Origin: Oopsacas minuta
Taxonomy: Eukaryota; Porifera; Hexactinellida; Lyssacinosida; Leucopsacidae
Direction: 5' to 3'
Assembly: GCA_024704765.1 (NCBI GenBank)
Contig: JAKMXF010000255.1
Location: 248,001-312,000 of the forward strand
DNA: 64,000 nucleotides
The position numbers and the translations under genes were made by a program. The notes under the pieces are model-generated. The model searched no databases. It was not told the DNA's origin and saw nothing but the letters and a program-made list of their open reading frames with translations. Of the stretch, positions 1 to 9,927 are shown one piece after another (the first letter of the stretch is position 1; each line of letters opens with the position of its first letter).

Positions 1-325
1 CCTATCGTATCTACGTCTCCCTTGTGACGTTGAGCGCTCCTTACCTTTCTTGTATTGAGACACCTTATGTACAGTATGTCTCTTTAGACTAGGGCAGTAT
101 GTACGGATGAATTTAGGTATATTAACCATAATGTCAGGGCAATCTAATTCAAAATACAAATAGAATCGGATAAGATAATATACATTAAGAGATTCCCAAC
201 CTGAGAGAACCGCTGTAATAACCGAATTTGGCACGACAGTTATTATCGGCTTCTACATAGGGGCAATTCAAAATATCGTTAGAAACTCATAAAGAATCTA
301 AATTGACCTAATAACAAACAAGCTA
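1..325. other. Intergenic, no gene seen
   Basis: AT-rich stretch downstream of the DDX18 stop codon. I see no supported coding region, RNA gene or recognisable repeat. The first 200 bases may belong to a neighbouring gene outside the window, but nothing here shows that. Confidence 0.5.
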
Positions 326-2143
326 TCATCTCATATAGTTCTTATTCTCTTTCTTAGTCTTATCCTTATACACAAAGTGCCTTCTAACCTTTCTACCATT
401 TCCCTGATATCCAGCCTGATTTAATCTCTTTCTAGGTCTATCACTCTTACTACTGTGTACTTTAAGATTAACTGTTGGAGGTATTATAAAGCCGAACGCC
501 TTTGCTACTGTTTTAAGATCGATATTACCTAATTTGAAAACAGATTTAAGGGAATGTGACGCATAAGCTTGGAGATAGGATCTATAAGCATCTTTAGCTG
601 ATCGATGTAAGAAGTAGTTCTTAGTGATAAGTTTCTCAAGTTGAGATTGTATGTTGTAAACTTTACTATTGTCAAATTCATACTCATTCAATGGTACCTT
701 AGCTTGTTTAAGATATTTCAAGAACATTACTTCTTCTGGTAGTAAAAATAGGAGAGCGTTACCTTTCCCTCCCTCCCCTCTAGCTGTTCTACCCACACGA
801 TGTATGTACTCCTTAGGATCATCAGGGGGGTCAAATTGTACAATCCAATCGACTTGTGGGATGTCTAGTCCCCTAGCTGCCACATCTGTACAGAGAAGTG
901 TAGCAGATTCTGCTTGACAAAACTCGTAGAATGTTGTAGTACGTTTCTGCTGCTTCTGCTTACCATGGATATCCATAACACTAATCTCAATGTAATTCAA
1001 AAGTTCTGAGTAGAATTTAACTGCATTACACGATGAGAAGAATACCATTACCTTCTTACCAGCGTTACGTTTAAGAAATGTAAATAATAGCAAGAATCTA
1101 GCTTCGGAGGACACAACTATATACCCTTGTTGTAATCCCTCTACTGTAGAGGTAGACGCGTTATCATCTACACCCACATAGACAGGGCTAGTTTTAAGAG
1201 ATAGTGTTACTAGGTTTTTAACATCATTACTCTGTGTAGCTGAGAATAGCATAGTTTGTCTATTCTCTGAGGGTAGTATTCTAATTATTTGTTTCATTTC
1301 TTCTTCAAATCCAATCTCCATTATCCTATCAGCTTCATCAATAACCAAACATTTCAAGTTATGGAATAAGAAACCATCAGTACTGTGTAGATGGTCTAGA
1401 AGACGGCCTGGTGTAGCAATAAGGAGGTTAACTCCTCTACCCAATTTATCTGCTTCTATCCGTCTATTAGCTCCTCCCATAACTAATCCAAATGTTTGAC
1501 TATGATTTTTCATGAGCTCTGAAGCTACTCCATATGTCTGTAGAGATAATTCTCTAGTGGGAGATATTATAATAACACCAGTACCTCTCCTGGGATTGAA
1601 TTTCAACTTATACAGCAGTTCTATAACAGGTATTAAGAATGCTAATGTTTTGCCAGATCCTGTCTTTGCTGCTCCCATTAGATCAGCTCCACGTAGTAGA
1701 GGGCGTATAGCTTTATGCTGTATTTCTGTCATACGTGTAAATCCCATTTCTTCAATTCCTTTTAGTGTTTTATAACTAACCTTATCAGATAATGAAGAGA
1801 AGAGATAAGTAGATTCTAATAGGGAAGTTGGTGGAGTATCTGTAGATGAATTATTTGGTATTATTTGGTTAGTTTCCAGAGTATTTTTCATATCCTCATG
1901 GGATTTAGATGATGAGTTAACTTCCTCATTCTCTATAGCTGAGGTATCTACGTTTTCTACTATAGGTTGTTGTTGTTGTTGTTGTTGTTGTTGTGAGTTC
2001 TGTTTAGATAGAGACTGCAATAGTTTTATTCTCTTATTCAGATCACATTTACGTTTACCTTTTGATTGAGGAAGATGGGTTAGTGTCTTATTATTCCTGT
2101 GATTCTTCTTCTTATTAATCTTAGGCATCTTGTGAGATAACAA
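326..2143 (-). CDS. DDX18: DEAD-box RNA helicase DDX18/Has1
   Basis: Nucleolar ATP-dependent RNA helicase needed for large ribosomal subunit maturation in the Has1/DDX18 family. The 605-residue single exon has a basic, low-complexity N-terminus with nine consecutive glutamines (residues 51-59), then a full helicase core: motif I AKTGSGKT at 159-166, DEAD at 269-272, SAT at 301-303 and HRVGRTARG near 450. The strings VFFSSC and IHGKQKQ..RTTTF, and the C-terminal block SQLEKLI.KNYFLH.SA..AY.SYL.AY.SHSLK, are characteristic of DDX18 rather than other DEAD-box proteins. A second in-frame methionine at residue 6 (MPKINKKK) is an equally good start. Length fits the family (human about 670). The tail is basic, as expected for a nucleolar protein. 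Its 3' neighbour in transcription is the window edge; PRIMPOL lies upstream on the same strand. Confidence 0.96.
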   Translation of the reverse strand: MLSHKMPKINKKKNHRNNKTLTHLPQSKGKRKCDLNKRIKLLQSLSKQNSQQQQQQQQQPIVENVDTSAIENEEVNSSSKSHEDMKNTLETNQIIPNNSSTDTPPTSLLESTYLFSSLSDKVSYKTLKGIEEMGFTRMTEIQHKAIRPLLRGADLMGAAKTGSGKTLAFLIPVIELLYKLKFNPRRGTGVIIISPTRELSLQTYGVASELMKNHSQTFGLVMGGANRRIEADKLGRGVNLLIATPGRLLDHLHSTDGFLFHNLKCLVIDEADRIMEIGFEEEMKQIIRILPSENRQTMLFSATQSNDVKNLVTLSLKTSPVYVGVDDNASTSTVEGLQQGYIVVSSEARFLLLFTFLKRNAGKKVMVFFSSCNAVKFYSELLNYIEISVMDIHGKQKQQKRTTTFYEFCQAESATLLCTDVAARGLDIPQVDWIVQFDPPDDPKEYIHRVGRTARGEGGKGNALLFLLPEEVMFLKYLKQAKVPLNEYEFDNSKVYNIQSQLEKLITKNYFLHRSAKDAYRSYLQAYASHSLKSVFKLGNIDLKTVAKAFGFIIPPTVNLKVHSSKSDRPRKRLNQAGYQGNGRKVRRHFVYKDKTKKENKNYMR

Positions 2144-2475
2144 TAAGTCAGTAAAAAGCTAATAAGGTTTATCTTAAAAGTAGTATAGTGTAAATTTATA
2201 ATACAGAGACGGATCCGGGATAATTTGGGAGAGTTGAAATTAGAGAAAGTAACCATTGCAAGTGCCAGCCAGAAACATCAGAAAAAGAGAACATTTAAGA
2301 AGAATCCAGTATTCCTTATCCTAATATGGAATGTAAGTAGTATACTCCTATCAGATGAGTTACTCAGATATTTATTAAAATTCTAATGAAGTAATAACTG
2401 TAAGTAAAAATAACAAATAACTGCATGATAGCTATGCTCATTGCTTGACCGACATGACCTAAGTAAAACTATAAG
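2144..2475. other. Intergenic spacer between PRIMPOL and DDX18
   Basis: About 330 bases holding the presumed PRIMPOL 3' UTR and DDX18 promoter. AT-rich; no repeat or extra gene recognised. Confidence 0.5.
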
Positions 2476-4056
2476 TCAAGTTTCCATGGAATAAATAGAA
2501 GTTTCCAATTCTTCACTTATCCTCATCCACTCCTTATCACTCAACTCATCATCATCATTATCATCAAAATCAGCTATAGTATCTATATCAATATACTCAG
2601 TATACTCTTCTACAGTATTATTAGTAAAATCCTGCATGAATTCTAAAGGTATCGGCATTTCATTGGATCTGAATTGAGCCCGTTTGCATTCAGGGTCATA
2701 ACACTTTTGATAATACGTCATCTTCTCTATGTTAGCTAATAACATAATATTATTACTCTTATGATGTCTCTGTATATTCTCACAGTAACGATACCCTATT
2801 ATGTCATATATTACTAATTTAGATTCTGAGAGATATGTAACTCTACGTATCTTCCCAGGGGAATTATCTCGTGTTATAAAGTGCTGGATGAACTTATCTA
2901 GAGGGGGAAAAGGCGAAGATTCTCTATAATCTAAGAGTACTGATTGTGTATGTGTGGGTATATGAGGGAGGAATATATCTTTATTTGATTCAGGTTGTAG
3001 TCCTGGATGTGTAAATGATAATATTCTGAGGTTTTCTTCAAATAAAATATAACATATGAGAGAGTCAAATAAGATATTGATGTGTTTTGATACACGAACC
3101 TTTGTATTATTATTTTCCTCACTTATCCCTGGTTCAATGTGTTTAGAAACGAATTTATTCTCTTTTGCAAGTCTTAGATCAATATCTTTCCCAAGCTTTG
3201 AAGAACGGTAGAGACGGAAATTTCTATTTTTAGTATACACTCCTTCATCACAAATTAATACTTCATAGCCTTTATCGTTGTTAACGAATAATCTTAATAG
3301 GGATTCCTTGTTAGGACAATCCATTAGATTAGGTTTCCAGCTAGATAACTTATTGGCAGATTCAGTCTGAACTGGTTTAATGAAATGCATTGAATCAGTT
3401 GATCTAAGTGTACGTAACTCATCACAGATGAATACTACAAACTTACCAACCTCTCTGCTATTTTGGAATGCAGTATTAGGAAGATGGAATATAAGATGAC
3501 GTGAAAACTTCCTCCCGCTGGTCGAATCAAGATCCATCACATTATGCCTATCACAAGATATACCAAATATTGAATGCAAACAGTAACAAACAAACTGTAT
3601 GAAAATCTCTAACAACTCAACTCCATTAATATTCGGATTAAGCAGTTTTGGGAATTCTATATCAAAGTATAATCTACAAGCAGTGCCTTCTACTATAACT
3701 TCGTAGAAGTGAGGATTAATTTTCTCCTCAAGGATGTAGTTTAGATAGCGATGTACAAATGTGTGATATGAGCTAACCACAAAATGACGCTGTCCAGAAG
3801 TACCAAATTTCGCAGATTCGAAAGAAAACACACCCACTCTGTATCGGCAAGAGTAATAGAACTGAATAGCTAAGTTTTGCTTAGGAAATTCCTTCCAAAC
3901 TCTAATATCTTGTGCACGTTTTTCTAAAGAGATCGTTGCAGTTGAGTTGTCAAATCTAGATTCCTTTTTTGTAGATTGTGCTTGTTCTATTCGTTTTAAC
4001 ATTTTCATATGTCTGCCATAACTTGCGGACTTCTCTTCCTTGAGTGTTAATGACAT
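2476..4056 (-). CDS. PRIMPOL: DNA-directed primase/polymerase PrimPol
   Basis: Archaeo-eukaryotic primase family enzyme that re-primes stalled replication forks in nucleus and mitochondria. The 526-residue ORF shows the catalytic motif DIE at residues 132-134 (DxE, metal binding), the family string DSTSGRKFSRHLIF near 176-190, and the third-acid region CDEGVYTKNRNFRLYRSSK near 268-286. The zinc knuckle is complete: Cys424, His431, Cys451 and Cys456, the same spacing as the human Cys-His-Cys-Cys set. The C-terminus is acidic (residues about 480-520), in the place where the vertebrate protein carries its RPA-binding motifs; that function is inference here. Length is close to the human 560. Single exon; start chosen as the first ATG of the open frame. 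Confidence 0.96.
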   Translation of the reverse strand: MSLTLKEEKSASYGRHMKMLKRIEQAQSTKKESRFDNSTATISLEKRAQDIRVWKEFPKQNLAIQFYYSCRYRVGVFSFESAKFGTSGQRHFVVSSYHTFVHRYLNYILEEKINPHFYEVIVEGTACRLYFDIEFPKLLNPNINGVELLEIFIQFVCYCLHSIFGISCDRHNVMDLDSTSGRKFSRHLIFHLPNTAFQNSREVGKFVVFICDELRTLRSTDSMHFIKPVQTESANKLSSWKPNLMDCPNKESLLRLFVNNDKGYEVLICDEGVYTKNRNFRLYRSSKLGKDIDLRLAKENKFVSKHIEPGISEENNNTKVRVSKHINILFDSLICYILFEENLRILSFTHPGLQPESNKDIFLPHIPTHTQSVLLDYRESSPFPPLDKFIQHFITRDNSPGKIRRVTYLSESKLVIYDIIGYRYCENIQRHHKSNNIMLLANIEKMTYYQKCYDPECKRAQFRSNEMPIPLEFMQDFTNNTVEEYTEYIDIDTIADFDDNDDDELSDKEWMRISEELETSIYSMET

Positions 4057-4205
4057 GCTAAGAGCTGGTAGAAGTCAATCATAGCAATGAATATTTTCGA
4101 GAAAAATGTCCATATATACATATTGTAGCGAATTTCAACAATTTATCTCTATACATGGAGATACTCATGCATTTCAATAAAATAAGTATACAAAACTATA
4201 TGCAA

Positions 4206-4676
4206 TTATTTATTATCAAATTCCATGTTAGGTCCTCCCTTATGGTAGTTCCCACTAATATCAGCATTACTGAAATCAAATCCAGGATTTTCTAGATGGA
4301 ATCTCTCCAGGGTGAGTTTCTTCTCCATATCATCGAATACCTTTGGATCAGCCGCGAATTTGTCTTTTAGAAGAGATTTCCAACAATTTCTTGCCTCTCT
4401 TATACTCTTAATTAATATAATTTCTATTTCTCTTCCATCATTTATACTCCAGGTGCTCTCATCTTCAATTACAGTGCTATACAACTGTCCGCTAAATAAT
4501 ACCACTGATTGTATTACAAGTTTAATAGAATTTGGTTTAATTTGACAGTTCACTTCTCTTCCTGATGTTTTAGTTTTAAGATTCACTGTAATCTGAACTT
4601 CTTCTACTGTCTGTGCCCAGCTTCCCCATTCAGTAGTACATTGTATTAATCCTGATTTCTCATCGAAATGAGCCAT
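4206..4676 (-). CDS. NUDCD2: NudC domain-containing protein 2
   Basis: Small CS-domain (p23-like) co-chaperone; in vertebrates it works with Hsp90 and stabilises LIS1 of the dynein pathway. The 156-residue ORF matches the family along its whole length (human 157): the N-terminal W..W.QT.EEV entry into the CS fold, an SLL....AADP.V.D.M..KLTLERF block around residues 98-125, and the C-terminal signature ENPGFDFS.A.ISGNY.KGGP. All are visible near residues 128-151. Single exon, tightly placed 149 bases downstream of PRIMPOL on the same strand. Confidence 0.95.
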   Translation of the reverse strand: MAHFDEKSGLIQCTTEWGSWAQTVEEVQITVNLKTKTSGREVNCQIKPNSIKLVIQSVVLFSGQLYSTVIEDESTWSINDGREIEIILIKSIREARNCWKSLLKDKFAADPKVFDDMEKKLTLERFHLENPGFDFSNADISGNYHKGGPNMEFDNK

Positions 4677-4825
4677 CTAATTACAAATGCTATTAGATGA
4701 TCAAGATTAGTCAAATCAAGGACTGTAGCGAGCAGATTTCAATTGGTCAGTTTCACGGATACAAATGTATGGAGCTACCCAAGTTGGTTCAGTTGAAACC
4801 TGACCAACGGAGCCGTCTCCTACCG

Positions 4826-4945
4826 CAGCGGTTCCCAACCTAGGGTCCATGGACCCGTTGGTGGTTCACAGAATCTCAAAATTTGTATTACAGTCTATGG
4901 AATATGGGAGGGGGTCCAACGGATGAAAAAGGTTGTGAAGCCTAT
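4826..4945 (+). repeat. hAT-like MITE remnant, family 1
   Basis: Starts CAGCGGTTCCCAACCTAGGG and ends with a degraded GGTTGTGAAGCC, with the internal phrase TCTCAAAATTTGTATT. Related copies lie near 35.9, 40.5, 49.4, 53.1, 56.7 and 61.3 kb. The CAG(N)GGTTCCCAACC end is typical of hAT-derived miniature elements. The rest of the 4677-5099 spacer shows nothing else I can name. Confidence 0.75.
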
Positions 4946-5099
4946 CCTATGATCATGAAGTCGTCCACATAATTTACATAATAACGATCAAGGAAAATAT
5001 CAAATTAAAATATTTGTCCAAATAATAAAAATTGAAACTAAAAGAGAAACAAACATTAGCTAATAAGAGAATTTGTAGAATGGAAGAAGAAAGCTAAAA

Positions 5100-6248
5100 C
5101 TAAAGTTTAAAACTTGGTTTAGTAATAGTTAAGAGCGTGACGTTGTATGAGTTAGAAAACTCACAATACTGCTTATCCACTCGTTTATATCCCAGTATAT
5201 CATCCTCTTTAACTCCGAGGATAGAGTTAGGACAAATAGAAGACTGATTCACGAACAGAGTTAGTAGTACATTACCAGGATTGAATGTAGTAACTAATTT
5301 CTTTACTATTTCAGTGTAATCCTTTTCCGGCCAGTTCGTCTCTAGGCTGAGATAGGAGCATTCTGTCTGTGGAGTCACGTGACAATTTACATAGAATTGG
5401 CCTTTTATACCATTGAGAGAGAATCCACATGGATCAAATGCCTTGAGATCAAATATGAAGGTAGGGAACAGAGATTTGATACCAACAGCCTCACACATCT
5501 CTTCAGCTGTTCCATGAACTGCTAGGATAAAGTGTGACATTATTTCAGACGGGAGTGAAGTCATAAGGATCTCAAGTGTTTGATCAGCTTGTTGGTTCTT
5601 AACGTAATTATCTACTGTATACAGATACCATGGATCTCCATTAAGACGACCTAGAATGTAAGCACTAGCTGAACCGAATAAACCACTCAAATATTTAACT
5701 TCTTCATCAAAAGATCGATGCGGACTAACCTGTGCAAATGGATCAGTATATCCTCTACGGGAATAGAACACATCCTTAACAACAGACAGCTTACATCTCT
5801 CACGAGCAAATGTAAGAATAGGTTGTAATGCAGCTAATGGTGTAGTAGTTCCACAGGTTTTGAGGATAAACTTATTATCAAATACAATTAGACTACTCTC
5901 ACTGAGTATGTATGCATCTATCTTATCATTACTTATAACACTAAGTACAGTGCATTTAGCATAGTGCTTTAGGATATGATTCCATTCTTCCTCTGAGATA
6001 AGACGTAAGCTAGGCCAGATGCTACGATCAGCTGATTTGCTTGTCACAGCCTCATTATCTACATGAATATTCTCCTCTATATTCTCCACCAGAGGATCAT
6101 CAGGTTCTGATTCAAGCCATACCTCCAACAATTTCTCTGTACCCTCAAAGAACCCTACATGATTTAGTATATCTCTGGCATCTTGGTAGATCTTAGGAGA
6201 GTCACTCCTCTTTTTGAACTGACTATAAGAAGCTATTGGATCGACCAT
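5100..6248 (-). CDS. AMD1: S-adenosylmethionine decarboxylase proenzyme
   Basis: Makes decarboxylated S-adenosylmethionine, the aminopropyl donor for spermidine and spermine. The proenzyme self-cleaves to create a pyruvoyl cofactor. The cleavage motif is present: SESS at residues 116-119, cut expected between Glu117 and Ser118. The LKTCGTT string follows with Cys132. The processing pair is also kept (Ser277 in CGFSLNG and His290 in the NCHVTP strand), as are FEGTEKLLEVW, QPDQTLEILM-like and TLFVNQSS motifs. At 382 residues it is longer than human AMD1 (334), mainly from about 32 extra N-terminal residues before FFEGTEKLLE; translation could instead start downstream only if an unseen exon exists, since no ATG lies between. 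Shares a 312-base head-to-head interval with the JmjC gene. Confidence 0.96.
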   Translation of the reverse strand: MVDPIASYSQFKKRSDSPKIYQDARDILNHVGFFEGTEKLLEVWLESEPDDPLVENIEENIHVDNEAVTSKSADRSIWPSLRLISEEEWNHILKHYAKCTVLSVISNDKIDAYILSESSLIVFDNKFILKTCGTTTPLAALQPILTFARERCKLSVVKDVFYSRRGYTDPFAQVSPHRSFDEEVKYLSGLFGSASAYILGRLNGDPWYLYTVDNYVKNQQADQTLEILMTSLPSEIMSHFILAVHGTAEEMCEAVGIKSLFPTFIFDLKAFDPCGFSLNGIKGQFYVNCHVTPQTECSYLSLETNWPEKDYTEIVKKLVTTFNPGNVLLTLFVNQSSICPNSILGVKEDDILGYKRVDKQYCEFSNSYNVTLLTITKPSFKL

Positions 6249-6560
6249 CTGAATTAGGGGAAACTAGCAATTGTTCCTATTCAAATTAAGTGGATTTATT
6301 TTACTTATTTGTAAATTAAAATCTCAAAAAGTTTTCATAAATTGATAATAATAATAAATCAAAAGGAAAATTTGAGACATGATCTACGCACACTAAAGAG
6401 CTCATTGAGTTATGTAATATGCGTGCTGTAAGTTGTATGGCTAAATCTGTGGTAAGAAGTTAGTCTAAAATGGCTGCAACCAAATCCTTTATTTCTCAAC
6501 CTTAGCATTGTAATACAATCTCTCTACTCAATTCAAATTGATCAGTGTTTATTAACAATT
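6249..6560. promoter_or_regulatory. Presumed bidirectional promoter of AMD1 and JmjC gene
   Basis: 312 bases separate two divergent start codons, so the promoters of both genes must lie here or overlap their 5' UTRs. A short upstream ORF of 18 codons lies on the AMD1 strand (ATG at 6380-6378, stop at 6324-6326) with a second in-frame ATG four codons before its stop. Whether it is transcribed is unknown. No TATA or other core motif is claimed. Confidence 0.4.
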
Positions 6561-8144
6561 TTGAGAGAAATGTTGAATGAATTAAATCGAAGGAAAGGCG
6601 AGAAAGTACACAAAAGCACGCCCAATGAAGATCATAACGATATAATTCCTGCAAAACCATCTGAAAGATTACAGCAACAATACAAAAGGAAACTTTTCTA
6701 CATACTAGCAACACTAACTCTACTCAATTTTATAGCGGGTAGTTTATTCATTCTGAGATTTTATTACCAAGACCATCTCCCACCTTACAAAATTAGCAAT
6801 GATTACATCACGTGGAATATAGACGAGAACGAACAGTTTGCGAGAAAAGCCGCAGACGGGGCTAAACCAATGTTAATCAAAGGAAGTGTAGTGAACAAAT
6901 GGTATGCAATGAAACGCTGGAATATAGACTATCTCACGAAAAAGATAAATAAATTGAACAACGTGTATACCAACACAAATAAATGGTTTGGCCCTTATTA
7001 CGACCCCAACAAGGATTTTGCCCCATTTGTAGCAAGAAGGAATCCTTACAAAGATGACGTCACTATGAAATCAGCTGATTTCTTCCAACATATCAGCACT
7101 AAAGTTGAAGAACAGGATTTATTCTTATACTACACAGGTGGTATTGATTCTATAGGACAGTGGGCATCAGTGGATGTACAGCCGATAGAAGAGCTAATAT
7201 CTCTCAAACCAAGTCATAACTCCATCAATGTATGGCTCGGAGAACCTGGAGTAATAGCACACATGCATTATTGTGAATATCATAATTTCTACGTGCAAAT
7301 ACAAGGCAGTAAGAAGTTTACAGTATTCTCTCCTTCAGAATGGATACACGTGTATCCATATCCTTATCTACACCCACATCATGCACAAGCACAAGTTAAT
7401 ATTAGCAATGTTAATGATACAGATAAGTTCCCTTTTATAACAAAAGCTACTGGTATGGAGATTACGTTAGAACCTGGAGATCTGCTGTATCTACCTCCTC
7501 TATGGTTCCACCACGTAGAAGCTCTTGAAACCAGCATTTCAGTGAATGCTTGGTCAGATAGCGAACAAACACCCATTGTAAAGAGGATATTCTCACATGA
7601 CGTACCAATATCTGAGGAGAACGAACGCAACAAGGCTATATCAACAGTGCTAATTATTGACGGGATATTTGATAGAGTATGTGCTCGTAAGAAATGCTTG
7701 GGACTAATAGAAGAAGAATTATGGAATAGATACAATACTACATATCAAGTTGTGCTGAAAAGGAAGTCAACTTACCAGCTGTTCAAAATGTACAAGATAA
7801 GATATAAACTGACACAGAGAGTTCTAGAATATTCCATAGGTAGTCATAGTCCATGGTCAGATGAGTATAACGGTATGTTATGTGAAGGGGAGGAATTATA
7901 CGAAGAATTAGTGAGGGATGTAATAAAAGAAATGTACAGTGGAAGAAATAAAGTATTACTTAACGCTTATTTACAAAATATAGCAAATTTAGTAGCAAAA
8001 CTCCCTAATGATACATGGGAAATATGGCTAGGAAACTATATAGAGTTTTTAGCATTCAACACAGTCCCAGTTGAGATGGTAGGTAACTTTTTCAAGCATT
8101 CGTTTTCTTGTTTAGAAATAGCATTTGAGAATAGCTTATTATAG
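6561..8144 (+). CDS. Membrane-anchored JmjC/cupin-8 family protein
   Basis: 527 residues. A basic cytosolic N-terminus is followed by one hydrophobic segment (about 44-67) with no cleavable signal, suggesting a type II membrane protein. A cupin-8/JmjC fold follows, with family strings YVQIQGSKKFTVFSP at 244-258 and GDLLYLPPLWFHHVEAL at 306-322. In iron/2-oxoglutarate oxygenases of this family (for example FIH) the first metal motif is H-x-D. Here it reads His236-Tyr-Cys238, while the distal His317 is kept. The protein may therefore bind metal differently or be inactive as a hydroxylase. The C-terminal 200 residues are helical-looking and not recognised. It ends 66 bases before the convergent KMO stop. 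Closest named relatives (HSPBAP1, TYW5, JMJD families) cannot be separated by eye. Confidence 0.85.
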   Translation: MREMLNELNRRKGEKVHKSTPNEDHNDIIPAKPSERLQQQYKRKLFYILATLTLLNFIAGSLFILRFYYQDHLPPYKISNDYITWNIDENEQFARKAADGAKPMLIKGSVVNKWYAMKRWNIDYLTKKINKLNNVYTNTNKWFGPYYDPNKDFAPFVARRNPYKDDVTMKSADFFQHISTKVEEQDLFLYYTGGIDSIGQWASVDVQPIEELISLKPSHNSINVWLGEPGVIAHMHYCEYHNFYVQIQGSKKFTVFSPSEWIHVYPYPYLHPHHAQAQVNISNVNDTDKFPFITKATGMEITLEPGDLLYLPPLWFHHVEALETSISVNAWSDSEQTPIVKRIFSHDVPISEENERNKAISTVLIIDGIFDRVCARKKCLGLIEEELWNRYNTTYQVVLKRKSTYQLFKMYKIRYKLTQRVLEYSIGSHSPWSDEYNGMLCEGEELYEELVRDVIKEMYSGRNKVLLNAYLQNIANLVAKLPNDTWEIWLGNYIEFLAFNTVPVEMVGNFFKHSFSCLEIAFENSLL

Positions 8145-8210
8145 TGTTATGTAACTATATTGTATCTAATGGGAAATGTCTAATAAAGCTAATATAGAAA
8201 TATAAGAGTA

Positions 8211-9701
8211 TTATTTTGGTGTAAAGTATCCAAATACTCCAGATGCTGTATTGCCTAAACCTTTCTGTATATCACCAGGAACCCAAGACCAAGCGTAACG
8301 AACAGGTCTGTCGATAAGCGTTATAATATACTCAGGATAAGAGTCCGGGTTTTTATTTGGTATCCCAGATCTTCTGCTAACCAGATAGAAGATAACAGCA
8401 GCTGTACATACTGTAGGTAAGACAATCGCCAATGAAATCAATAGTCTGTTGATTATCATATCTTGTCTGTGTGTAATTTTAATTACTTCTGAGTAAGGAG
8501 TAGAGGTGAATGCTACGGAGGGATAAAGAGGTTTAAACGTGGAAGGAAATATTTTCGCTAGCATGAAAGTCATCTTTCTTCTTATTCTGAATAATATGGA
8601 ATTCACTTTTGCTCTCATTTCAACATAGTTGTAGAGAGATAGTTGACAAACTGCAAGTGAATCAGGATGCCGCACTAGAGAGTACTCAGTCATTGCTAAC
8701 TTGAAATCGTTATCGTTCTTTTGTAAAATAGAAATGAACTTTTCACAATCTTCAAACCCAGAGTTCATCCCTTGTCCAAAGAAGGGTACCATAGCATGAG
8801 CAGCATCTCCTAACAGCAATGCACTACGATGGTGATAAGGATTACATTTCACAGTTAACAATCTACCAGTTGGATTAGCAAAGAAGTCATCTGTCAGTTT
8901 TCTAACTCCAATCAATTCCATCGCATCTGGGAAGTTATCTTTGAAGAAATTAACAACTTTTTGATTAGTATCGAGATCAGCGAATATATTACGAGGTACG
9001 AAGAGAGTGAGAGTAAACGACTTATCATGATTTCCTAGGGCAATCAACATGAACTCATTGCGAGGCCAAATATGCAAATAGTTAGGATCGATAGCAAAAT
9101 CATCATCCTTCATAGAAATCTCTAATTCCTTGTAATTATGTTGAATAAATTCTTGAGAGAACAAATCCAAACTCCAAATCATTTCTTTCCTAACTATCGA
9201 GTTTGCTCCATCACAACCGAATAAATAGTCGTACTTAACAGTAGTGATACAGGGATTATTGCTTCCATCCAATTCATCTAATTTCTCAAAAGAGACAGAA
9301 TTAATCACGAAATTTACAGACGAACATTTATGTCTGAAGAATATCTTCACACCCTTTTGCTCTGCTTTTTCAAGCAAGAGCTCGTTCAACTTTTTGCGGT
9401 TAACAGAATGTATACAATCACCATTAGGGCTGTAATCTAGAGTGAAATATGTCTCATCTTTGTTGTGAATATATCGCCCACGCATAGGCACAGAAGTAGC
9501 TAGTACCTCTTCTTCACATTCTACTAACCCAAGAGCATGTCTACCTCTAGTAGAGAGAGCTAAATTGATACTCTTGCCTTCTTCTTTCCCTATCCTAGGG
9601 TCTATACGCGTGTCGAATAATCTTACTTCAAAACCTAACCGAGCAAGCATGAGTGCATGTAATGATCCGACCAACCCTCCGCCAACTACTATAATACTCA
9701 T
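8211..9701 (-). CDS. KMO: Kynurenine 3-monooxygenase
   Basis: FAD- and NADPH-dependent hydroxylase of the outer mitochondrial membrane that converts kynurenine to 3-hydroxykynurenine in tryptophan breakdown. 496 residues (human 486). Seen: the dinucleotide fold GGGLVGS at residues 7-13, the DG motif FGCDGAN at 161-167, and the second FAD motif GDAAHAMVPFFGQGMNSGFEDC at 298-319, which is nearly identical across the family. A C-terminal hydrophobic segment (about 420-445) followed by basic residues fits the tail membrane anchor of animal KMO. Single exon; the start ATG sits directly before the SIIVVGGG strand as expected. Confidence 0.96.
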   Translation of the reverse strand: MSIIVVGGGLVGSLHALMLARLGFEVRLFDTRIDPRIGKEEGKSINLALSTRGRHALGLVECEEEVLATSVPMRGRYIHNKDETYFTLDYSPNGDCIHSVNRKKLNELLLEKAEQKGVKIFFRHKCSSVNFVINSVSFEKLDELDGSNNPCITTVKYDYLFGCDGANSIVRKEMIWSLDLFSQEFIQHNYKELEISMKDDDFAIDPNYLHIWPRNEFMLIALGNHDKSFTLTLFVPRNIFADLDTNQKVVNFFKDNFPDAMELIGVRKLTDDFFANPTGRLLTVKCNPYHHRSALLLGDAAHAMVPFFGQGMNSGFEDCEKFISILQKNDNDFKLAMTEYSLVRHPDSLAVCQLSLYNYVEMRAKVNSILFRIRRKMTFMLAKIFPSTFKPLYPSVAFTSTPYSEVIKITHRQDMIINRLLISLAIVLPTVCTAAVIFYLVSRRSGIPNKNPDSYPEYIITLIDRPVRYAWSWVPGDIQKGLGNTASGVFGYFTPK

Positions 9702-9749
9702 TTCTAGAATTGAATCTATAATTAGTAGTTATTTAGCATTCAAAGTATA

Positions 9750-9927
9750 CAGGTCATCCCTGTTATATCCAAGCTCAAGGGACCGCGAAAATTACTTCGA
9801 AGTAGTGAATTTTGATATAACCGATGAAAGATGTTACTATTTTTTGGGGTCATATTAGCACAATTTCAAACTTTGATATAAGCATGCATTTTGATATATC
9901 CGTGTTCGATATGACGGGAGTTGACTG
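9750..9927. repeat. pogo/Tigger-like MITE, family 2
   Basis: Begins CAGGTCATCCCTGTTATATC and ends GATATGACGGGAGTTGACTG, a degraded pair of inverted ends with TA or AA at the outer borders. The internal phrases AAGCTCAAGGGACCGCGAAA and ATATAACCGATGAAAGATG are shared with other copies in this window. The CAGT start, TA target and TTATATCG ends indicate a Tc1/mariner (pogo/Tigger) non-autonomous element. Confidence 0.8.

Noticed and set aside
6324-6380. Homologue of the mammalian AMD1 MAGDIS uORF
   Set aside because: The peptide is 18 residues and does not resemble the six-residue mammalian one; only position is shared.
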